Assembly (NCBI GenBank): GCA_017306715.1
Contig: JAFKHV010000009.1
Coordinates: 40,655-104,654 of the forward strand
DNA from: Legionella sp.
GTDB taxonomy: Bacteria > Pseudomonadota > Gammaproteobacteria > Legionellales > Legionellaceae
DNA: 64,000 nucleotides
Reading direction: 5' to 3'
The translations under genes and the position numbers were made by a program. The first letter of the stretch is position 1. Each line of letters opens with the position of its first letter. A model generated the notes under the pieces. The model saw only the letters and a list, made by a program, of their open reading frames with translations. It did not search any database and was not told the DNA's origin. This document shows, in pieces, positions 46,014 through 55,511 of this stretch.

Positions 46014-47150
46014 ATGAATGTTATTATCTCAGCTGAATCGCTTAAATATCCTTTAACGGGTATTGGCCGTTATGTCTGGGAGTTGCTACTACAATTAAAG
46101 ACTGCTCCTGAATTGGATGATTTATTGTACTTTAAACAATTACGTCTGCTCCCAGAATGTGATTTGCCCCAAGAGTGTGCAGGAAAACCGAAGCCTTTAA
46201 TCGAATGGTTGAAAAAGCAATCGTGGTTGACTACAAGCGTACTTAAAGCAAAGCCGTGGCTTGAAGGGAAACGATTGCGAGGTTATGAAGACTATATCTT
46301 TCATGGGCCTAATTTTTATTTACCGCAGACGCAATTACGTACAGTTGCGACGTTTCACGATGTCTCGGTATTCGATTGTCCGCAATATCATCCCCAGGAA
46401 CGGGTTCGCTTTATGCAAAAAGCATTGGTGGCCAGTGTGGCACGTAGTCATCGCATTATCACGATTTCTGAGTATACACGACAGCAAGTTATGCGTTTAT
46501 TTAACTATCCCGCAGAGCGCGTGCATACAGTTCCTCTGGCGTGTAATGCAGCATTTAAACCTTACCCAGCCAGTGATTCTGCAGCATTAATGCACCGATT
46601 GGGATTAAAGTTTAAAGAATACGCACTTTATGTGGGAACCATTGAGCCGCGTAAAAATATAAACGTATTGTTGGATGCTTATAGTCTGTTGCCGCAACGG
46701 TTACGCAAGCAATATCCTTTAGTTTTATGTGGTTATCAGGGTTGGAATAGTGCCGACTTACACCTGCGGATACAGCAGGGAATGACTGAGGGATGGTTGC
46801 ACTATTTAGGCTATCTTCCTAAAGATGAACTCCCAATATTGTACTCTGCCGCACGTGTTTTTTTATTTCCAACCCACTATGAGGGTTTTGGTTTGCCACT
46901 GATTGAAGCGATGGCGGCAGGGGTCCCAGTAATATGTTCGAATACCACGTCTCTACCGGAGGTGGTGGGGGCAGCTGCATTGACCGCAGCGCCTGAAGAT
47001 ACGGATGCATTCGTGGCTCATTTGCAGCGGGCGTTGGAAGATGAGGCATGGATTATTGATGCGCAACAAGCAGGTATAGCACGTGCGCAACTTTTTTCCT
47101 GGCAGCGATGTGCTGCAGAGACGATTGACGTTTATCGTCAACTGCAGTAA
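46014..47150 (+). CDS. Glycosyltransferase family 4, polymer backbone
   Basis: A 378-residue GT-B glycosyltransferase. Two adjacent ATGs exist (46011, 46014); the second has AGGAG six bases upstream. The N-lobe starts MNVIISAESLKYPLTGIGRYVWELL with the glycine loop after the first strand, and ATFHDVSVFDCPQYHP is the usual loop at the acceptor site. The C-lobe has LYVGTIEPRKNINVLLDAY and HYEGFGLPLIEAMAAGVPV with the E-x7-E signature. It resembles enzymes that build mannan or D-rhamnan chains (WbdB, WbpY, WbpZ types), though a precise linkage cannot be given. It is the last gene of the wzm operon and faces a convergent membrane-protein gene eight bases away. Confidence 0.85.
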   Translation: MNVIISAESLKYPLTGIGRYVWELLLQLKTAPELDDLLYFKQLRLLPECDLPQECAGKPKPLIEWLKKQSWLTTSVLKAKPWLEGKRLRGYEDYIFHGPNFYLPQTQLRTVATFHDVSVFDCPQYHPQERVRFMQKALVASVARSHRIITISEYTRQQVMRLFNYPAERVHTVPLACNAAFKPYPASDSAALMHRLGLKFKEYALYVGTIEPRKNINVLLDAYSLLPQRLRKQYPLVLCGYQGWNSADLHLRIQQGMTEGWLHYLGYLPKDELPILYSAARVFLFPTHYEGFGLPLIEAMAAGVPVICSNTTSLPEVVGAAALTAAPEDTDAFVAHLQRALEDEAWIIDAQQAGIARAQLFSWQRCAAETIDVYRQLQ

Positions 47151-47158
47151 CCCCTAAT

Positions 47159-49093
47159 TTAGCAGCGAGCAGCAGTGGGCGTGCTGTTTCGCTCTAAACC
47201 AACCCGCTCAGGCAATTGCGACAGGAACTGTTGTGTACGACAGGCGGCCTGATTCATGCCAAATAAACGATGCTGATTAAGCGCTGAGGATTTATGAGCA
47301 GTGACAATCACTTTATGTGTGGCCTCAGCTGGTTCGGTGAAGATCTGTTCTTGCAACTCGTTAAAGGCTGCAATTTTTTTCTGTGCGTATATTGCGCCCT
47401 GTAAATGCTGATGTTGGTATTTCTTCAGTAAACAGAGCGTATGCTCTTTTTTCCAATCTGGTGATAAATGAGTCTCCGGAGTAATCGCATCGATTGTGGT
47501 TTTATTACCCCTTTGTTTTTCCCAAGCCTTATTCCAGGTTAAGGGCGCTTGTGAGCCTGTGCGTGCTGGCAGGCGACTGGCTAGCCAATCCCAGATGGCT
47601 GCTAAAATATAAATGGGTAAAGCTAAATTTTTTAGTAATCGTGTGGGAATATCGGTATGATGCTCATGTCCTGCCTCATCACCTAAGCGCTCCTCTAACT
47701 GTTGCATTATATCGTCTGCAGAATGCTCTTCCGACTCAATTGCGGGGATAAAATAATGTGCATCCTCAAAGCCTTCACTGATTAGAGCGACCAAGGCTGC
47801 TGCAATTTGCGGAATACCCGGCATACGATCGGCGGTGAAGGCAATACTGACTAAATGTCCTAAAAATAGAAGCAGACGTAACGGCGTTAGCGTGATTTTT
47901 AGGAGGAGACGGAACGGATTTAGTTGCTGCCAGATATTTTCATGTTGTTGTAAATGCTCCCAGAGTACACGTAATTGATGACGCAGACGTTGCCAAAAAG
48001 ACAGCTTTGCTCCTTGAGGATTTGTAGCTGCGGCGAGCATTTCCAATGATTCGCTTGTATTTTGCAGGTTAAAAAATACCGCCGATAAACCCGTAATAAT
48101 CGGATTAATTATCCTCATAATAAAACTTGGCATTTTAGACATCCAGGTAAAAAGAGGGCGTGTATTTGACGCTACGGTCCACCAGGTACCCGCAGTACAA
48201 ATGGTAAGGGTGATGGCCAAACCTGCCAATACTACAGACATTGTTGCCAGAAAAATATTTCGTGCAGTGATTCCTTGGCGAAAATCATTACGTAAATTCT
48301 GATACCACTTCTGTAAGGTTTGCTGGCTGATCAAATCAGTAAGGGTGTTATAAATAAGAAAACCATAGGCAATCCCCGCGATAACTGCCATAGGTGCAAT
48401 AAATAAGGGCCAAAATGCGAAAGGAATCACTGCAACAAAGGGGATCACAGAGCAGGCTTCAACAATTAAATAAGTTGAGCCAAGACCCATAAACAGAGCG
48501 CTTAAAACACTCATTATTCCAGCAAGACGGTATAGTACCCGATGGCGCTGTAGGCGCAGTGCCCATTGCTGTTGCTGCTGTTGTTTAAGCCAGATGTGTA
48601 CCGATTCAGCATAAGAAGTAAGTGCTTCTTCTGCCGCCGATGGATATAATTGCGAGGCAAACCATTGCTCCATATCTTTCAAACGGCGTTTCACTGCACT
48701 AAAATGATTTTTTTGCTCTTGACTGAGCTTTTTATGATTCAAGGCAGCAAATAATTTAAGTTGCTCCTGATAATCCTTAAAAAATTGTGGACAGTTATCC
48801 ATGTTTGTATCTGGAAAATGCTTTAACAGAAAGTTTTTTGCTAGCTGATGAGATAAATAATCACCTTTAAATAATTTGGCTAAAGCACCTTTAATATTTT
48901 GTAAATAAATTTCTCCTTCGTAAGCTACCGAAAGCACAAATGCCCCAACTGCCAGGGGTAATATTGGAGCTAAAGCAAAAGCCCCGCCAAAACTTAAAAA
49001 GCCTAAAATTAAACTCGCACCACAGGTTAAAAGGAGCAAACTGACATAGTATGGGATACGCTTGAACTTAAATTGTTTTTTGTTTGTTTTCAT
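47159..49093 (-). CDS. Multi-pass membrane protein, unknown function, probably iron-regulated
   Basis: A 644-residue protein with no recognised family. Hydrophobic pairs lie at residues of about 14-55, 185-250, 280-345 and 400-440, with a long charged helical loop (about 60-180) that includes a run of six glutamines, and a polar C-terminal third rich in His, Glu and Ala. The topology suggests a membrane protein with large cytosolic parts. A promoter with TTGATA and TAAAGT, 17 bases apart, is just upstream, and a near-consensus Fur box lies in its spacer, so low iron should raise expression. It could be an inner-membrane protein or a host-membrane effector; nothing decides this. The ATG start has a poor ribosome binding site. 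Confidence 0.6.
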   Translation of the reverse strand: MKTNKKQFKFKRIPYYVSLLLLTCGASLILGFLSFGGAFALAPILPLAVGAFVLSVAYEGEIYLQNIKGALAKLFKGDYLSHQLAKNFLLKHFPDTNMDNCPQFFKDYQEQLKLFAALNHKKLSQEQKNHFSAVKRRLKDMEQWFASQLYPSAAEEALTSYAESVHIWLKQQQQQQWALRLQRHRVLYRLAGIMSVLSALFMGLGSTYLIVEACSVIPFVAVIPFAFWPLFIAPMAVIAGIAYGFLIYNTLTDLISQQTLQKWYQNLRNDFRQGITARNIFLATMSVVLAGLAITLTICTAGTWWTVASNTRPLFTWMSKMPSFIMRIINPIITGLSAVFFNLQNTSESLEMLAAATNPQGAKLSFWQRLRHQLRVLWEHLQQHENIWQQLNPFRLLLKITLTPLRLLLFLGHLVSIAFTADRMPGIPQIAAALVALISEGFEDAHYFIPAIESEEHSADDIMQQLEERLGDEAGHEHHTDIPTRLLKNLALPIYILAAIWDWLASRLPARTGSQAPLTWNKAWEKQRGNKTTIDAITPETHLSPDWKKEHTLCLLKKYQHQHLQGAIYAQKKIAAFNELQEQIFTEPAEATHKVIVTAHKSSALNQHRLFGMNQAACRTQQFLSQLPERVGLERNSTPTAARC

Positions 49094-49126
49094 TGTGCAT
49101 CTGCAATGCAGGTTTGGCGTAGAGGG

Positions 49127-49155
49127 ACTTTAACGCAAATGAGAATGATTATCAA
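49127..49155 (-). promoter_or_regulatory. Promoter with Fur box
   Basis: On the minus strand TTGATA (49155-49150) and TAAAGT (49132-49127) are 17 bases apart. The plus-strand sequence TGAGAATGATTATCA at 49140-49154 matches the 7-1-7 Fur consensus TGATAATGATTATCA at 14 of 15 positions and overlaps the -35 box and spacer, a standard repression geometry. The divergent aminopeptidase gene starts 145 bases away and could also respond. Confidence 0.6.
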
Positions 49156-49298
49156 TAGCAAGAAGTGATTCTCGAAATTATCACTGCCTGTCGGTACTAA
49201 TTCTTCTGACAATGGTAGATCCATTAATTTTTTTTAGGTAAAGTGTGACGGCATGATTCATGGCATGCAGTTTTGAATCGCGACTATTAGGAGAAGAA

Positions 49299-50492
49299 AT
49301 GCGTTTTAATCAATGGATGACGTTCATCGCAGCAGGTACGTTATTTGCTAGTGCACAAGTTATGGCTGTATCTGCAACCGTGCGTGAGCAGTTACAAGTT
49401 CCTCAATGTTTGGCAGGTAAAATTACGTTACCGCACAAGGTGTTGGCAGAAAATTCTAAATTTAAACTTATTGAGATGGATACCGCGGATATTGATTCGT
49501 TAAGCCATCTAGCGGACAAAGTTCATTGTGGCCGTTTTGTTAACGTAACACCACGCATGCAAAATGTTGCTGAAGCAAATAAAAAGCAAAGGGCTGCGAA
49601 GCTTCTCAGCGCGCAGAAAATAAAGGTCACCCAGAGTATTGCGGCATATGATATTCAGCACACGGAAGCAGTTCAGGATGCTCTTGCTAAAATTGTTCCA
49701 GAAAATATTTGGCAAAACCTGACTCACTTGACGTCTTATTACAATCGCTCCGCAACCAAGCCCACTGGGGTTGAGACGGCTAATTGGCTGAAAACAAATT
49801 TTGAAGCAATGGCCGCTGAATACGGGCGTCAAGATATTGATACTTTTTTTGTAAATACTGGAAATTACAAACAGCCATCACTGGTTACCGTCATCGGTAA
49901 AGGTTTAACTGCTCCAGGAGTGGTGATCGGTGCGCATATGGATACTCTTGATGGTTTTATGCCGGGTGCTGGGGATGATGGTAGTGGTTCGGCCACCGCC
50001 ATCGAAACGGCTCGTGTTCTCTTAGCTAATAAAAATACGCTAAACCGCCCAGTGTACATTATTTGGTATGCTGCTGAAGAGCGTGGATTAGTCGGTTCTC
50101 AATATGTAGTGAAGCACTTTAAACAACATAATATACCTGTAAGCGCAGTACTACAGCTCGATATGACCGGTTACCGCAACAATGCAAGTGATCCGACAAT
50201 GTGGGTATTTACCGACCATGTGGACCGTAAACTAAGTAATTTTGTGGCGAAGCTTATTGATCATTACATTAAAGTCCCGGTTGATTATTCAACCTGTGGT
50301 TATGGCTGCAGTGATCATGCTTCTTGGGATGATAAAGGCATCCCAGCTGCTTTTCCATGTGAAACAAGTTTCGAAGAACATAATCCCTATATCCACAGTA
50401 AATACGATACGATGGAATTAATTAGCCTCGAACATATGACTAATTTCACCAAGCTCGCTGTTGCTTTTGCGCTTGAGCTCGCTTTAGTTTAA
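49299..50492 (+). CDS. Secreted M28-family zinc aminopeptidase
   Basis: A 397-residue exported metallopeptidase. The ATG at 49299 has AGGAG upstream and gives a clean signal peptide (MRFNQWMTFIAAGTLFASA); the frame extends to 49260. The zinc ligands of the M28 fold are present in order: His in VIGAHMDTLD, Asp in GAGDDGSGSA, Glu-Glu in YAAEERG (base and ligand), Asp in LQLDMTGY, and His in NPYIHSKYDT. A cysteine pair in STCGYGCSDH suits disulfide formation outside the cytoplasm. Legionella secretes leucine/lysine/arginine aminopeptidases of this type by the type II system; which specificity applies here is not visible. A strong terminator follows. Confidence 0.88.
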   Translation: MRFNQWMTFIAAGTLFASAQVMAVSATVREQLQVPQCLAGKITLPHKVLAENSKFKLIEMDTADIDSLSHLADKVHCGRFVNVTPRMQNVAEANKKQRAAKLLSAQKIKVTQSIAAYDIQHTEAVQDALAKIVPENIWQNLTHLTSYYNRSATKPTGVETANWLKTNFEAMAAEYGRQDIDTFFVNTGNYKQPSLVTVIGKGLTAPGVVIGAHMDTLDGFMPGAGDDGSGSATAIETARVLLANKNTLNRPVYIIWYAAEERGLVGSQYVVKHFKQHNIPVSAVLQLDMTGYRNNASDPTMWVFTDHVDRKLSNFVAKLIDHYIKVPVDYSTCGYGCSDHASWDDKGIPAAFPCETSFEEHNPYIHSKYDTMELISLEHMTNFTKLAVAFALELALV

Positions 50493-50495
50493 TGT

Positions 50496-50541
50496 GAACA
50501 GCATGCTCTTGCTACCAGGAGCATGCTGTTCTTTATTTTCT
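50496..50541 (+). terminator. Strong hairpin terminator
   Basis: GAACAGCATGCTC at 50496-50508 pairs perfectly over 13 bases with GAGCATGCTGTTC at 50519-50531 around a ten-base loop, followed by TTTATTTTC. It directly follows the aminopeptidase stop. Confidence 0.85.
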
Positions 50542-50619
50542 CTTTGTGCTTGGTTTTTAATCTTATTTTAAGAGAAATAGTATACACTTAAAATTATTTA
50601 TTTTTTTTGTTGTGTATAA

Positions 50620-53199
50620 ATGCCACTATCCCCAAGAATTTTGCAGCGTATTTATGGAAACGATCCTGAGCTGATAAATCTTAATCTCGAACGAATTACT
50701 GATGGAACCTCCTCTTTTGATACAAGTGATGCTTATAACTTGGCGCAGGCTTTAGAGACGAATACACACTTACAAATACTCGATCTTCAAGGCCATGATG
50801 CCCAAGTCCCTGGAATTTTAACCATTCTTCACTCTTTGGCAGGAAATCGTTCGCTTAAGGTACTGAATTTACGAGGAAACCATGACGGTTCATTCCCCCT
50901 TAAAGAATTATTGCAGCAACTGAAACGAACTGCATTGGTTTGGTTTGATTGTGGCATGGCAACGGCCATGACGAATTCACCTTCGACTCCAAGGCTTGAC
51001 AAGGTACCTGAGGGACTTTTTTTGAGAATGGATAGGGTAGATTTGGTTGAGGATGAGCCATTCGTATTGAGCGAGTTGCTTGAAGAGCTTAAAGATTTTC
51101 CAATTGCGCATTTAGACATCAGCGGGCATAACTTGACTGATGAGGAATACCCACAACTTGCCCAATTGCTCTCCCAACCTTCGTTAACGTCTATCTATTT
51201 GAATCGACTAAACCTCGGTAGCGAGGGGGCTCGGTATTTATTAAAAGGACTCCAAAAAAATGAGAAAATTACTCGTTTAGAGTTAGAACATAATCAGCTC
51301 GACGATAATTTTATTCAGAGCTTGGCCCAATGGAAAGGCATTAGTACTCTTAAGGCACTTAATCTTGCGAATAATTCAGAGATTACAGAAATCAGTGTAT
51401 TGATGGAAAAGCTGGAGCCGTCGGTAATTGAAGAGATTTCATTTGCGAATAATGATACTTTAGTTAGAAACAGCATGTTGTCGGTAATGCTTTTTTTACA
51501 AAATAACACTACATGTCAACACTTAAATTTGGCGCGGGCCAATTTATATGATTTTATGCGACCGCTTTTTGCTGAACTTCCTAAAACCAAGCTTGTTTCC
51601 TTAAATTTAGCCTACTGTACCCTGGATGAGCATACCAAGGAGGAGGTCGATAATCTGATGATTATAATGAGCGAGACTTTAGGCCACCAAAGCACCCTTA
51701 GAAAATTAAATCTTACGGATAATTTTCGCGGTTATGCTGCAACTGAGTTCGCCAGGCTAGTACCGGTGATTTTGCAAAATAATAAAGGCTTAGAAGAACT
51801 TATTTTAGGAACTATGGCGCTGCCATCCGCAATTGAAAAGTCACTTGAGCATGAACTCAAGAGCAATACTCATTTACAGGTACTGGATGTAAAAGAGTTT
51901 ATCACCGATAGTAAACGATTAGAGAAGATGACCTCCATTTTAGAGCGCAATCAAAAGCCGATTAGTTATATAAATCAGGTAATTAGGCAAGTAGAAGACT
52001 TATTGAATAATTCCTACGAAGAAACACGCTCCCCAGAAAATATTCACAAGCAAATAATCAAATATTATGCTGATGCAGAAAAATTTCTCAAGCAAAGGAA
52101 AAAAGAGGATAGTCCTGACCCGGTGCTACAACGCACCTTGAAGATTTCTGCAGCGAGCAGTTTTTTAAAGTTAGGCCTCCCAGTAAAAGCTTGGCGGCAA
52201 GTAATTCGGGTGGAAGATTTAGATGGAACGATGTGGCAAAAAATAACGGAAGCATTCTTTAGCAAACTGAATCAGATTCCTTCTGGTATTAAAAATAGTG
52301 ACTATCACTTGTTTTTACTCATGTTGCTTCGAAAAACCGAAAATACCGCCTTTAATCGCAGCTTGCTCAGGCAGGTATTTTCAAGTTTATGCAAAACAGA
52401 GCAAATAGGTACGGGTAACGAAACCATAATCTATTTGGAAGAGTTTAAACAGGCAGTTCGGGCAGCCAAAGAGGAATTAGAGTCCAAATTAGGTGCCAAA
52501 CCCGAGAGTGAAGAGCAAGCCCAATGGCGTAAAAATATTAAATTATTCGCATGCGTTCTTAAAAGACCATTCACTGAAAAAACAATTCTCAATCTTTGTA
52601 AGAATACTTACATAGCAGAACAATTGGGAAAGATGCTTGAAGTAAACAGTGAATCCATAGTGATTTTAGAACAACTTATCGTGAACAAATATCTTCAAAG
52701 TGATTCGGATATTTTAGATGTACTCTCCTCGTTAGAAAAAAAAATATTTAGAAAAATCGCACACTTGAACGATGAAAACAGTGCTTTATTGGAGATATCC
52801 GAACAAAAAATTAATCCCCCAGAGCCGCAGAAACTTCTTTTAGATAACCATGAAGCAATCAAAAATTTTTTATTAGGACTTAAAGAGAGGATTTTACAAA
52901 AAAATTGGCAAGTTCGTGTCGGAGAGGTGGGGGTCTACCGAGATAATAACGGGGTACTCGTACCTCTTGGCAAAAGAATTCCTAAGGGAGTTCAGCAAAT
53001 TTTGTCAGCCATTGACGAAAAAAATGAAGATTGGTTGGAAACTTTAAACAAAGTGCATAATATAGCCGCGCATCATGGGCATTATGTTGATGTGAAAATG
53101 TTTTTTATCGGCCAATCTCTTGATACTCAGCAGTGGTATCAGCAACTAGAATCTGAAGTACAAGTACTAATCCAGCGCTATCCTCGCCCAGAATATTAA
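50620..53199 (+). CDS. Large leucine-rich-repeat protein, candidate effector
   Basis: An 859-residue protein without signal peptide or membrane helix. Residues of about 15-440 carry ribonuclease-inhibitor-like leucine-rich repeats (units near 28 residues), for example HLQILDLQGHDAQVPGIL, SLKVLNLRGN, IAHLDISGHNLTDEEYPQL, TRLELEHNQLDDNFIQSL and TLKALNLANN. The remaining 420 residues are helical with no family I recognise. RI-type repeats are eukaryote-like and frequent in Legionella effectors. FSSLCKTEQI, about residues 587-597, occurs identically in the product of the next gene, hinting at a shared module. TATACAC and GTGTATA form a small inverted repeat just before the start. No ribosome binding site is obvious. 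Confidence 0.7.
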   Translation: MPLSPRILQRIYGNDPELINLNLERITDGTSSFDTSDAYNLAQALETNTHLQILDLQGHDAQVPGILTILHSLAGNRSLKVLNLRGNHDGSFPLKELLQQLKRTALVWFDCGMATAMTNSPSTPRLDKVPEGLFLRMDRVDLVEDEPFVLSELLEELKDFPIAHLDISGHNLTDEEYPQLAQLLSQPSLTSIYLNRLNLGSEGARYLLKGLQKNEKITRLELEHNQLDDNFIQSLAQWKGISTLKALNLANNSEITEISVLMEKLEPSVIEEISFANNDTLVRNSMLSVMLFLQNNTTCQHLNLARANLYDFMRPLFAELPKTKLVSLNLAYCTLDEHTKEEVDNLMIIMSETLGHQSTLRKLNLTDNFRGYAATEFARLVPVILQNNKGLEELILGTMALPSAIEKSLEHELKSNTHLQVLDVKEFITDSKRLEKMTSILERNQKPISYINQVIRQVEDLLNNSYEETRSPENIHKQIIKYYADAEKFLKQRKKEDSPDPVLQRTLKISAASSFLKLGLPVKAWRQVIRVEDLDGTMWQKITEAFFSKLNQIPSGIKNSDYHLFLLMLLRKTENTAFNRSLLRQVFSSLCKTEQIGTGNETIIYLEEFKQAVRAAKEELESKLGAKPESEEQAQWRKNIKLFACVLKRPFTEKTILNLCKNTYIAEQLGKMLEVNSESIVILEQLIVNKYLQSDSDILDVLSSLEKKIFRKIAHLNDENSALLEISEQKINPPEPQKLLLDNHEAIKNFLLGLKERILQKNWQVRVGEVGVYRDNNGVLVPLGKRIPKGVQQILSAIDEKNEDWLETLNKVHNIAAHHGHYVDVKMFFIGQSLDTQQWYQQLESEVQVLIQRYPRPEY

Positions 53200-53342
53200 T
53201 TGATTAATCCTAAGATTAGAACGAGTTAAATAGAGTTCCATTCCACCAGGGTAGATGTGTTTAAAACAACCTTATTGATTGAATTTAAACCATTGCAATG
53301 GTATTATAACCCGACTCAAACAGCATAGAAGGCATGTAAAAC

Positions 53343-54791
53343 ATGAATGAATGGTTAAATCTTTTCAATAGTGATAATGATGAAATCATTTTGATTCTTG
53401 ATGGCAAAGAATATAAAAAAAATTCATGTGCCTTAGTGGGGCAAGGCTCTGAAAAAAGGGTGTTTCAACTGGCGGATACAGAATGGTGCTTTTTTGTCCC
53501 GAATAATATCCCCGATTCTGAACAGAAATGGAATACTTTAATCGGGATGGAAAAAAAATTGCTGGATCTTATAGACAGCGTTGGTCTAAAAACGCAACGT
53601 TTTACAATAACCACACTTGAAATTAAAGGTCCTGAGAACCAGACCCATAGCATGAACGTTTTATTGACTAAAAATTTTTCTAGTCTCTGTAAAACGGAGC
53701 AAATCTGTATTTATGTCCCCAAAGGGAATGAAATTATTGGGAGCTGCCCTAAGTTTACCTTGGATGCTTTTGACAGAGAAAAGATGCGCAAAATGATCCG
53801 TGCAATTTTATATGAGTATGCAATAGCCCTAACTTATGCAATACCTATTCGCGCCGCAGGAAAATCCCTAGATGATATGGAGCATTTGTATTTCCAATTG
53901 CCGGTGGGGGTTGACGAGCCTCCAACAGTCCACTATATGTTTTGGGATGTAGTGGGCGAATTTAGTACCTTGAGTATGCCCCACGTGCCAAACTTAACCA
54001 AATTAAAATCAGGGGGGCGGGATCCCAATCATCCTGGATATAAGAATGGGCTTGGGGGGATAAAATCACTGGCTAATTTTATTGCTTGCGGTATTGCACA
54101 ATTCTTAGAGCTCGATGCTTTAGCCGTAAACAAGGCTATCTATGCTTTAGAAAATAAAATAGTTGATGCTCTTGATGATGACTTGTTGTTAGCGGCTCAA
54201 ACTCAGGCCAGAATTCATGCAAAAAATAATTTTCAGCAAAATCTGAGAACTTATGTAGAAACCATTAATAAAAATAGTCCAGAAACCACGGATAATTTTG
54301 TGCAGGTCATGAACGCCGCGATTTCCATGGATGATGTAAATTTAGTTGCACAAGTAATGAAAGAGGCGCCACATGATTTACATCAATTAACCGACACACA
54401 AATCACCCGAATCGCACAAACAGCGCAAGAATTTGCCAATGACGAGATTATTGGGTTTATAAAAATCAACCTTTCGGATAAAAAAGCACAGTTGCATAAA
54501 CTAGACCGACTGGCTGCTCAAAAGCAACAGTTACGAAGTGAATTTTTTGAACAGTATCAGAAAAAATTAACAGCGGATAAAATGCGGGGATGCCGTTTAT
54601 ATTCTTTCTTTGTAAAAAGTTTTGTAAGCAATGAGATGACCTTAGATGCAATTGTGAACCATGCTAAAGGATTGTCAAATCAAGGAACAGGACAACGTAG
54701 TAATGAAGTGCTCAAAAAATTAGGCTGGCTTGATGAACATAATCAGGAAACAGATCTGATTAAGCCATTTCTTGCTCATAACCCTAACTAA
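53343..54791 (+). CDS. Hypothetical protein, candidate effector with possible kinase-like N-lobe
   Basis: A 482-residue protein of unknown family. The segment CALVGQGSEKRVFQLADTEW (about 30-49) looks like a glycine loop with a beta hairpin, as in protein kinases and aminoglycoside kinases, and VHYMFWDVVGEF about 170 residues later could hold a metal-binding aspartate, but the usual Lys and HxD motifs are not clear, so a kinase fold is only a possibility. The C-terminal half is helical. FSSLCKTEQI at about 111-120 is identical to ten residues in the preceding LRR protein, with different codons. The two genes are 143 bases apart on the same strand and may be functionally linked. Confidence 0.5.
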   Translation: MNEWLNLFNSDNDEIILILDGKEYKKNSCALVGQGSEKRVFQLADTEWCFFVPNNIPDSEQKWNTLIGMEKKLLDLIDSVGLKTQRFTITTLEIKGPENQTHSMNVLLTKNFSSLCKTEQICIYVPKGNEIIGSCPKFTLDAFDREKMRKMIRAILYEYAIALTYAIPIRAAGKSLDDMEHLYFQLPVGVDEPPTVHYMFWDVVGEFSTLSMPHVPNLTKLKSGGRDPNHPGYKNGLGGIKSLANFIACGIAQFLELDALAVNKAIYALENKIVDALDDDLLLAAQTQARIHAKNNFQQNLRTYVETINKNSPETTDNFVQVMNAAISMDDVNLVAQVMKEAPHDLHQLTDTQITRIAQTAQEFANDEIIGFIKINLSDKKAQLHKLDRLAAQKQQLRSEFFEQYQKKLTADKMRGCRLYSFFVKSFVSNEMTLDAIVNHAKGLSNQGTGQRSNEVLKKLGWLDEHNQETDLIKPFLAHNPN

Positions 54792-54854
54792 AGTAGTTGG
54801 CCCTTGAAGTAGGGCCCAGGTAATCTATTCAGAACTAATATCGAATGTTAGCAG

Positions 54855-55322
54855 TTAAAACGGAACATCATCATCTAATTGGTCAAAAGCATCTTGAGCC
54901 ATAGAGGATGGTTGATTATTTGAGCGTGCATTATTTGCGGGTGCATAATTGTTTTGAGGCATATCCTCATAACTGCCGCCACCACTTTTCGTGTCCAGCA
55001 TTTGAATGTCATTCGCTACGATCTCAGTAGTATAGCGATCTTGACCTTGTTGATCCTGCCATTTCCGCGTGCGTAAGCTGCCTTCAATATACAATTTAGT
55101 GCCTTTACGTATGTATTCACCGGCAATTTCACCCAGTCGATTAAAGCATACAACGCGATGCCATTCCGTTCTATCTTGTTTTTCTCCGGTATTTTTATCT
55201 TTCCATGACTCGCTGGTGGCAACGGATATTGTTGCTACTGCATTGCCATTCGGCAAATATCGAACTTCGGGGTCACCACCCACATTACCGATCAAGATGA
55301 CCTTATTAATTCCACGTGCCAT
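54855..55322 (-). CDS. ssb: Single-stranded DNA-binding protein
   Basis: A 155-residue SSB. The OB fold begins [26 protein letters not shown] and continues through [23 protein letters not shown] and [16 protein letters not shown], all highly conserved. A glycine/asparagine/glutamine-rich linker of about 35 residues follows, then the acidic tip [10 protein letters not shown], which recruits repair and replication proteins. AGGAG lies seven bases before the ATG. It binds single-stranded DNA as a tetramer in replication, recombination and repair. The gene stands alone, divergent from queF. Confidence 0.96.
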   Translation of the reverse strand: MARGINKVILIGNVGGDPEVRYLPNGNAVATISVATSESWKDKNTGEKQDRTEWHRVVCFNRLGEIAGEYIRKGTKLYIEGSLRTRKWQDQQGQDRYTTEIVANDIQMLDTKSGGGSYEDMPQNNYAPANNARSNNQPSSMAQDAFDQLDDDVPF

Positions 55323-55511
55323 TGAGTATCTCCTGTGCGAAAGTTAGGGGCAGAGTATAACTAATTTTTATAGTGCTTGCCCAGTCAGAGTGCTATTGAA
55401 TAATGTATGGTTAGCTTAAATTACCTTTGAAGCGCTATCAAGCTTAAATATGGTCTTACTTGTTTCATGATACACTACAGACCAAAATGTTTGGGATTAT
55501 TGGAGTTTAGT

